NCBI GenBank assembly: GCA_964522605.1
Contig: CAZFWV010000250.1
Coordinates: 1 to 10,026, forward strand
DNA: 10,026 nucleotides
Direction of reading: 5' to 3'
Source of the DNA: CAVZLD01 sp964522605
Lineage (GTDB): Bacteria > Planctomycetota > Planctomycetia > Pirellulales > Pirellulaceae
Below, one piece after another: positions 6,522 through 10,026 of this stretch (position 1 is the stretch's first letter; each line of letters opens with the position of its first letter). The notes under the pieces were generated by a model. The model was not told where the DNA came from and searched no databases. It saw only the letters and a list, made by a program, of their open reading frames with translations. The position numbers and the translations under genes were made by a program.

Positions 6522-6551
6522 GGTTCGGCCACTGAGAGACAGTGGCCAACC
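6522..6551 (-). promoter_or_regulatory. Bulged hairpin in the porin leader
   Basis: A perfect stem GGCCACTG (6527-6534) / CAGTGGCC (6540-6547) has a five-base loop. It is extended by GGTT (6522-6525) / AACC (6548-6551) around a single bulged base at 6526, making 12 bp in total. In the minus-strand mRNA it would fold directly ahead of the porin Shine-Dalgarno sequence. No T-tract follows, so it is not an intrinsic terminator. It could stabilise the 5' end, bind a regulator or act as a DNA operator; these roles are inferred. Confidence 0.65.
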
Positions 6552-6842
6552 GGACGGAACACTCCTGTCAATACGTGCGATCGGCTTCGCTGGCATTCCA
6601 GGAGTATTAAGACCTCGCGCGCCGGGAGATTCGTTGAGGCTGCTCGAACGCATCGTGACAGATGGTCCGATCTTACCGAGTCCGGATATAGCGAGAATTC
6701 CGGTACGACGGTCTGTAACGTGTGCACGCTACTTCGCCAGAGGTCGGCGCCTTCAAGTTACGCATGGACCGGTTCGGGCCGATTCCGTCACCCAAAACGT
6801 CAGCTTTGAAGTTGCCCACACCAAACGCGGAACAGTGCAACG

Positions 6843-8039
6843 TCAAACGGCGTCAGCGAGAGAATCAGCCAGGTATTCGTATTGCTCCAGGTGATTGTAA
6901 GCCTGCGCCGAGATGCGAATCAGGCGGTGGGGAAAGCGCGGCCAACTCACAACTGGAACCTCGATCTTCCACCGTTGACGAAGTTGAATCTGCAGAGGAT
7001 CCTCCCAAAGCCCCTGGGTGGTTGGCCGGTCCTTTCCATCCGGCAATGGCACGCTGGCGAGACTCGCAATCATGTCCTCAGGGGTTGGTTCGGGCGTCTG
7101 CAGTACGTTGCACAGGCATTCGCGCGCTGCGAGTGCGAGGCTGCGGTTTCGTTGTTGCAGTTCGCGTAACCCGCCCGGCAGCAGACTCTGCAAAAACTCA
7201 ATTGCATCGGGCAAGCACAGAATGGACGTGGGATCGTCCGTACCCAACCAGTCGAACTCGAGTAGATACCTGGAGCGATCGGTGCGGGGCGAGTTGGCGC
7301 CGTGAGAGATTGCGGTGGGCCGTACTTGCGACTGCTTCTGGCGACTTGTGTAGAGGAAGCCGACCCCTTTGGGCGTACAGAGCCATTTATGGCAATTCCC
7401 GGTGTAGTAGGTCGGCGATAGGGCCTGCAAATCGAGGGGGATCATTCCGGGAGCGTGGGCGCCGTCGATGAGCGTTTCAACATTGCGATCCGAGAGCGTT
7501 GGAATTAGCAACTCCATGGGAAGCACGAGTCCCGTCGGACTGGTCACATGATCAAGCAATGCCAATCGGGTTTGCGGAGTCACCCGTGACACCACGGACT
7601 CAACGACCTGCTCCGCGGACTCCAGCGGAAATGGCACGTGTGCGACAGTGACCTTGGCGCCCGCTTGTTCTGCGACATAGTCCAGGACATTGCGGCAGGC
7701 GTTGTAGGCGTGATCTGTTGTCAGGAGCTCGTCGCCAGCCTGAAACGGATAGGATCGCAGGACCGCGTTGACACCGGCGGTCGCATTTCTCACCCACGCA
7801 AGATCCTCGGCCGGTGCAGACAGCAGCTCGGCCAGGGCCTGACGGGACGCGTCCAGCAATGGTTCCAATTCGCGCACCAGAAACTGAATCGGCTGACGCT
7901 CCATCTGCTGACGCCACTGCTGCTGCCGATCGAGAATCGCCGTGGGACAAGCTCCGAAAGAACCATGGTTCAGGAAGATCACCTCCGGGTCCAACTGCCA
8001 ATGGTGTGCCCACGTAGTCCGTAATGAATCGTCGTTCAC
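6843..8039 (-). CDS. PLP-dependent class V aminotransferase, isopenicillin-N-epimerase-like
   Basis: A 398-residue, fold-type I, pyridoxal-phosphate enzyme of aminotransferase class V, in the subgroup often annotated isopenicillin N epimerase. Key parts are FLNHGSFGA (22-30) at the N-terminus, which is typical of the subgroup; WVRNATAGVNAVL (82-94); AYNACRNVL (111-119); the cofactor aspartate in LIDGAHAPG (190-198; D192); and the Schiff-base lysine K218 in GNCHKWLCTPKG. The C-terminal domain ends with FPHRLIRISAQAYN. The GTG at 8039 is preferred because GGGAGAG lies just upstream and the length then equals the usual size of about 400. The 53 extra codons reaching 8198 read into an inverted-repeat zone and look non-coding. 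The substrate is unknown: relatives include epimerases, desulfurases and ergothioneine-type lyases, and there are no beta-lactam genes nearby. No partner genes are seen. Confidence 0.9.
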   Translation of the reverse strand: MNDDSLRTTWAHHWQLDPEVIFLNHGSFGACPTAILDRQQQWRQQMERQPIQFLVRELEPLLDASRQALAELLSAPAEDLAWVRNATAGVNAVLRSYPFQAGDELLTTDHAYNACRNVLDYVAEQAGAKVTVAHVPFPLESAEQVVESVVSRVTPQTRLALLDHVTSPTGLVLPMELLIPTLSDRNVETLIDGAHAPGMIPLDLQALSPTYYTGNCHKWLCTPKGVGFLYTSRQKQSQVRPTAISHGANSPRTDRSRYLLEFDWLGTDDPTSILCLPDAIEFLQSLLPGGLRELQQRNRSLALAARECLCNVLQTPEPTPEDMIASLASVPLPDGKDRPTTQGLWEDPLQIQLRQRWKIEVPVVSWPRFPHRLIRISAQAYNHLEQYEYLADSLADAV

Positions 8040-8043
8040 GTAT

Positions 8044-8050
8044 CTCTCCC
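8044..8050 (-). promoter_or_regulatory. Ribosome-binding site deciding the aminotransferase start
   Basis: GGGAGAG on the minus strand stands four bases (six from its GGAG core) before the GTG at 8039. This is the best ribosome-binding site in the region, and it places the start 53 codons downstream of the longest open frame. Confidence 0.75.
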
Positions 8051-8112
8051 AAGGCAAGTGCTGATCTACTAACGGTGAATAGGTTGTCCAGTCGGCAAGC
8101 GATGTTTCCGCC

Positions 8113-8158
8113 GGTGCGGTAGCACCCCGTTGGGTTGCGGCCCTGCCGCACTGCAACC
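8113..8158. repeat. Cluster of alternative hairpins
   Basis: Several mutually exclusive stems occur here. GGTGC (8113-8117) / GCACC (8122-8126) has a four-base loop. GCGGC (8137-8141) / GCCGC (8145-8149) has a three-base loop and is flanked by GGTT (8133-8136) / AACC (8155-8158). A longer stem pairs 8112-8122 with 8043+100 to 8153, that is 8143-8153, as an 11-bp duplex with two G-T pairs, and would replace both smaller hairpins. The pairing is read from the sequence; whether it acts as a switch or is a decayed palindromic repeat is unknown. Confidence 0.6.
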
Positions 8159-8171
8159 AGTGGCGAGAAGT

Positions 8172-8244
8172 GGAACCACGGATCAGACGGATGGGCACTG
8201 ATCAATCAGTCACAATCCGTCTCCTCCGTTACATCCGTGGTTCC
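8172..8244. repeat. Nested inverted repeat with ACGGAT / ATCCGT units
   Basis: The outer arms GGAACCACGGAT (8172-8183) and ATCCGTGGTTCC (8233-8244) are perfect over 12 bp. Inside them AGACGGAT (8185-8192) pairs with ATCCGTCT (8215-8222), and at the centre ACTGA (8197-8201) pairs with TCAGT (8206-8210) across a four-base loop. The ACGGAT unit appears twice in each arm direction, so direct and inverted symmetry are combined. It resembles the AACCACGGAT-type intergenic repeats that occur scattered in many bacterial genomes. It lies between divergent genes, so it could be a regulator site, a transcript-stabilising element or simply a dispersed repeat. Confidence 0.88.
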
Positions 8245-8409
8245 TCCCTCCTCTTGGTTTCCCGACACCCCCGTATTCTGCCGGTCCGGTGACCTGGGTA
8301 CCATACGGCGTCGGATGGAATTGGACTCGAGCCAGCGCGTGTCGCAGACCGCACTCCAGGTGAGGCGAGCGAAAACGCAGAATTGGTCTCACAGTCGAAC
8401 AGAGTACAC

Positions 8410-8414
8410 AGGAG
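8410..8414 (+). promoter_or_regulatory. Ribosome-binding site of treZ
   Basis: AGGAG lies five bases before the ATG at 8420 and supports that start over the in-frame GTG codons further upstream. Confidence 0.8.
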
Positions 8415-8419
8415 TCACA

Positions 8420-10026
8420 ATGCTGGGAGCGACAATCATTGATGGAAAGATGACTCGATTCGAGGTCTGGGCACCGGATGCGCAGCAGGTCGAGCTGCAC
8501 CTGCTAACACCCGTGTTTCAGCGCCATATGCTCGAGCGGACCGAGCGGGGCTACTTCGTGGCGCACATCGAAGGTTCACTGGATGGCGTGGATTATGTCT
8601 ATGAACTGGATGGCCACAAACGGCGTGCAGATCCAGCCTCTCGGTTTCAACCCAGGGGTGTAGCCGGACCGTCGCAGGTGTTTGATTTGCAGTTCCCCTG
8701 GACGGATCACGGCTGGATTGGCTTGCCTCTTCGACAACTCGTGTTTTACGAACTGCACGTGGGCACGTATTCCGGCGCGGGCGACTTCTCGAATGTGGTC
8801 GCCGATCTGGATCGCCTGGTGGATCTCGGAGTCAACGCGATCCAGTTGATGCCCGTGGCCCAGTTCCCCGGACGGCGAAACTGGGGCTACGATGGTGCCT
8901 TTCCCTTTGCCGTCCAGAATTCCTACGGAGGGCCACGCGCCCTTCAGCGTTTGGTCGACGCCGCGCACTCACGCGGATTGGCTGTCGGACTGGACTTCGT
9001 TTGCAACCACCTGGGACCCGAGGGAAATTGGCTGGCGGACTTTGGTCCGTATTTTACGGATCGCTATCACACGCCGTGGGGACAAGCATTTAACTTTGAT
9101 GGCCCCGAGTCGGATGAAGTCCGGCGATTCTTCCTGAGTGCGGCTCGGCAGTGGATCGAAGACTTTCACATCGATGTGCTGCGGCTGGATGCGATCCAGA
9201 TGATCTTCGATAATTCGGCACGCCCTTTCCTTCGCGAATTGTCGCTGGAAACTCACGCGGCTGCGGAACGACTGGGACGACAAGTCCATGTCATCGGAGA
9301 AACCAATCAGAATGACGTTCGGCAAATCACAGATGTTAACGACAATGGCATCGGACTGGATGGACTTTGGAACGACGACTTTCACCACAGCCTGCATGCC
9401 TTATTGACGGGTGAACGAATCTCGGTCTATCGCGATCATGGCCCCTTGGAGAACTTGGCGAAGGCCTATCGCGAAGGTTTTGTGCTGAGCGGTCAGTATT
9501 CCACCCACCATCGTCGACAACATGGGAGTTGCTCGCGAGGAATCCCGCCGGAACGGTTTGTTGTCTTCGCCCAAAACCACGACCAGATTGGAAACCGACT
9601 TTATGGAGAGCGACTCAGCCAGCTGATCTCCTTCGAAGCTCAGAAGTTGACGGCGGCTGTGGTCCTTCTGGCGCCCGGAGTGCCACTGCTGTTCATGGGG
9701 GAAGAATATGGTGAGATGGCGCCGTTCCTCTACTTCGTCGATCATGCAGATCCGAGACTTCAGCGTTCAGTTCGCAAGGGTAGACAGCGGGATTTTCAGG
9801 CCTTTCTGCGTCCGGGGCAACGAGTTCCCGATCCGACCGATCCCAATACGTTCTTTCGTTCACGAATCAAAACATCGCTGCGGCGAGAAGAACCCCACCG
9901 CACACTCTGGCAGTTTCACCGAGAATTGATCCGACTGCGTGCCACGACTGCGTCACTTTCCTGCCCAGAGAATCAGCACCAGGAAGTGTGGACGGACGAG
10001 TCAGGCTGTGTTCTGGGCAACCGCCG
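8420..10026 (+). CDS. treZ: Malto-oligosyltrehalose trehalohydrolase (3' end beyond window)
   Basis: Glycoside hydrolase family 13 enzyme (EC 3.2.1.141) that releases trehalose from the maltooligosyl-trehalose made by TreY; cytoplasmic. The first 535 residues are present and the frame is open at the window edge, so the C-terminal beta domain is cut. Order of parts: an N-terminal carbohydrate-binding-like beta domain (1-95, with FEVWAPDA at 14-21 and DPASRFQP at 71-78), then the catalytic barrel from YELHVGTYSGAGDF (110-123). Motifs include LMPVAQFPGRRNWGYDGA (143-160), DFVCNH (192-197), VLRLDA (253-258; nucleophile D257), VIGETNQND (291-299; acid/base E294) and QNHDQIGNR (385-393; D388). The family-specific FGPYFTDRYHTPWG (208-221), NFDGP and WNDDFHHSLHALLTGE (317-332) set it apart from glycogen branching enzymes. 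No frameshift is seen. The partner treY is not in view. Confidence 0.95.
   Translation, partial: MLGATIIDGKMTRFEVWAPDAQQVELHLLTPVFQRHMLERTERGYFVAHIEGSLDGVDYVYELDGHKRRADPASRFQPRGVAGPSQVFDLQFPWTDHGWIGLPLRQLVFYELHVGTYSGAGDFSNVVADLDRLVDLGVNAIQLMPVAQFPGRRNWGYDGAFPFAVQNSYGGPRALQRLVDAAHSRGLAVGLDFVCNHLGPEGNWLADFGPYFTDRYHTPWGQAFNFDGPESDEVRRFFLSAARQWIEDFHIDVLRLDAIQMIFDNSARPFLRELSLETHAAAERLGRQVHVIGETNQNDVRQITDVNDNGIGLDGLWNDDFHHSLHALLTGERISVYRDHGPLENLAKAYREGFVLSGQYSTHHRRQHGSCSRGIPPERFVVFAQNHDQIGNRLYGERLSQLISFEAQKLTAAVVLLAPGVPLLFMGEEYGEMAPFLYFVDHADPRLQRSVRKGRQRDFQAFLRPGQRVPDPTDPNTFFRSRIKTSLRREEPHRTLWQFHRELIRLRATTASLSCPENQHQEVWTDESGCVLGNR

Larger units (their letters stand above)
6504..6842 (-). promoter_or_regulatory. 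Porin upstream region
   Basis: This 339-bp gap lies between the aminotransferase stop and the porin start, both on the minus strand. It should hold the porin promoter; a TATATC (complement of 6685-6690) is a possible -10 box but has no well-spaced -35 partner. A TTGACA lies at the complement of 6566-6571 without a matching -10 box. No intrinsic terminator for the aminotransferase is visible. The open frame continuing upstream of the porin start (to 6653) reads through a hairpin and lacks protein-like character, so I treat it as non-coding. Confidence 0.4.
8040..8419. promoter_or_regulatory. Divergent intergenic region, aminotransferase / treZ
   Basis: This 380-bp region lies between two divergent genes and must carry promoters for both, but no well-spaced -35/-10 pair stands out. 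A TGGACA on the minus strand (complement of about 8090-8095) is a weak candidate for the aminotransferase. The middle (8113-8244) is dense with inverted repeats, described separately. From 8245 to 8400 there is a pyrimidine-rich run (TTCCTCCCTCCTC) and otherwise no feature I can support. No coding sequence is convincing here. Confidence 0.45.

Noticed and set aside
6504..6653. N-terminal extension of the porin to an upstream ATG
   Set aside because: It would bury the signal peptide 50 residues inside the protein, crosses a leader hairpin, and lacks a Shine-Dalgarno sequence, whereas the ATG at 6503 has one.
8040..8198. N-terminal extension of the aminotransferase to a GTG at 8198
   Set aside because: The extra 53 residues are not part of the family, run through inverted repeats, and the GTG at 8039 has a strong ribosome-binding site.
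8420..10026. Glycogen branching enzyme (GlgB) as identity of the right-hand gene
   Set aside because: The sequence has trehalohydrolase-specific segments (FGPYFTDRYHTPWG and WNDDFHHSLHALLTGE) that branching enzymes lack.

Overview
The window looks like chromosomal DNA of a planctomycete, probably a Pirellulales- or Planctomycetales-type organism. The reasons are a Tat-exported Gfo/Idh/MocA oxidoreductase with the C-terminal style common in that phylum, a cysteine-rich secreted protein beside a phosphate-selective-type porin with an N-terminal coiled coil, a free-standing LigD-phosphoesterase-like protein, moderate-to-high GC content and loosely packed genes. The phylum assignment is inference from gene content; there is no rRNA or other marker to confirm it.

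Layout from left to right. Positions 1-149 hold a perfect 32-bp inverted repeat beyond the 3' end of a minus-strand Gfo/Idh/MocA oxidoreductase (150-1475). A 320-bp divergent intergenic region separates this gene from tyrS (1796-3082, plus), which is followed one base later by a small single-pass membrane protein (3084-3752, plus). That gene converges on and overlaps by 51 bp a minus-strand LigD-PE-like gene (3702-4136). A textbook minus-strand Rho-independent terminator (4174-4214) closes a minus-strand pair: an OprO/OprP-type porin (start revised to 6503, stop 4950) and a secreted protein with 22 cysteines outside its signal core (4266-4856). A minus-strand PLP-dependent class V aminotransferase resembling isopenicillin-N epimerase follows (GTG start revised to 8039, stop 6843). 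After a 380-bp divergent region crowded with inverted repeats comes treZ (8420 to beyond the window edge, plus), which encodes malto-oligosyltrehalose trehalohydrolase.

Functionally this is mostly a mixture of unlinked genes: translation (tyrS), trehalose formation from glucan ends (treZ, with its usual partner treY not visible), an envelope pair (porin plus Cys-rich protein), a periplasmic oxidoreductase and a predicted nucleic-acid end-processing protein. The clearest operon-like units are tyrS plus the membrane protein, and the porin plus the Cys-rich protein. There is no CRISPR array, phage, IS element, tRNA or rRNA, and no evident multi-gene novel system.

The most unusual material lies between genes: the 32-bp perfect palindrome at the left edge, the nested inverted repeat built on ACGGAT/ATCCGT at 8172-8244, alternative hairpins at 8113-8158, and a bulged hairpin immediately upstream of the porin ribosome-binding site. 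The least understood protein is the Cys-rich secreted one.
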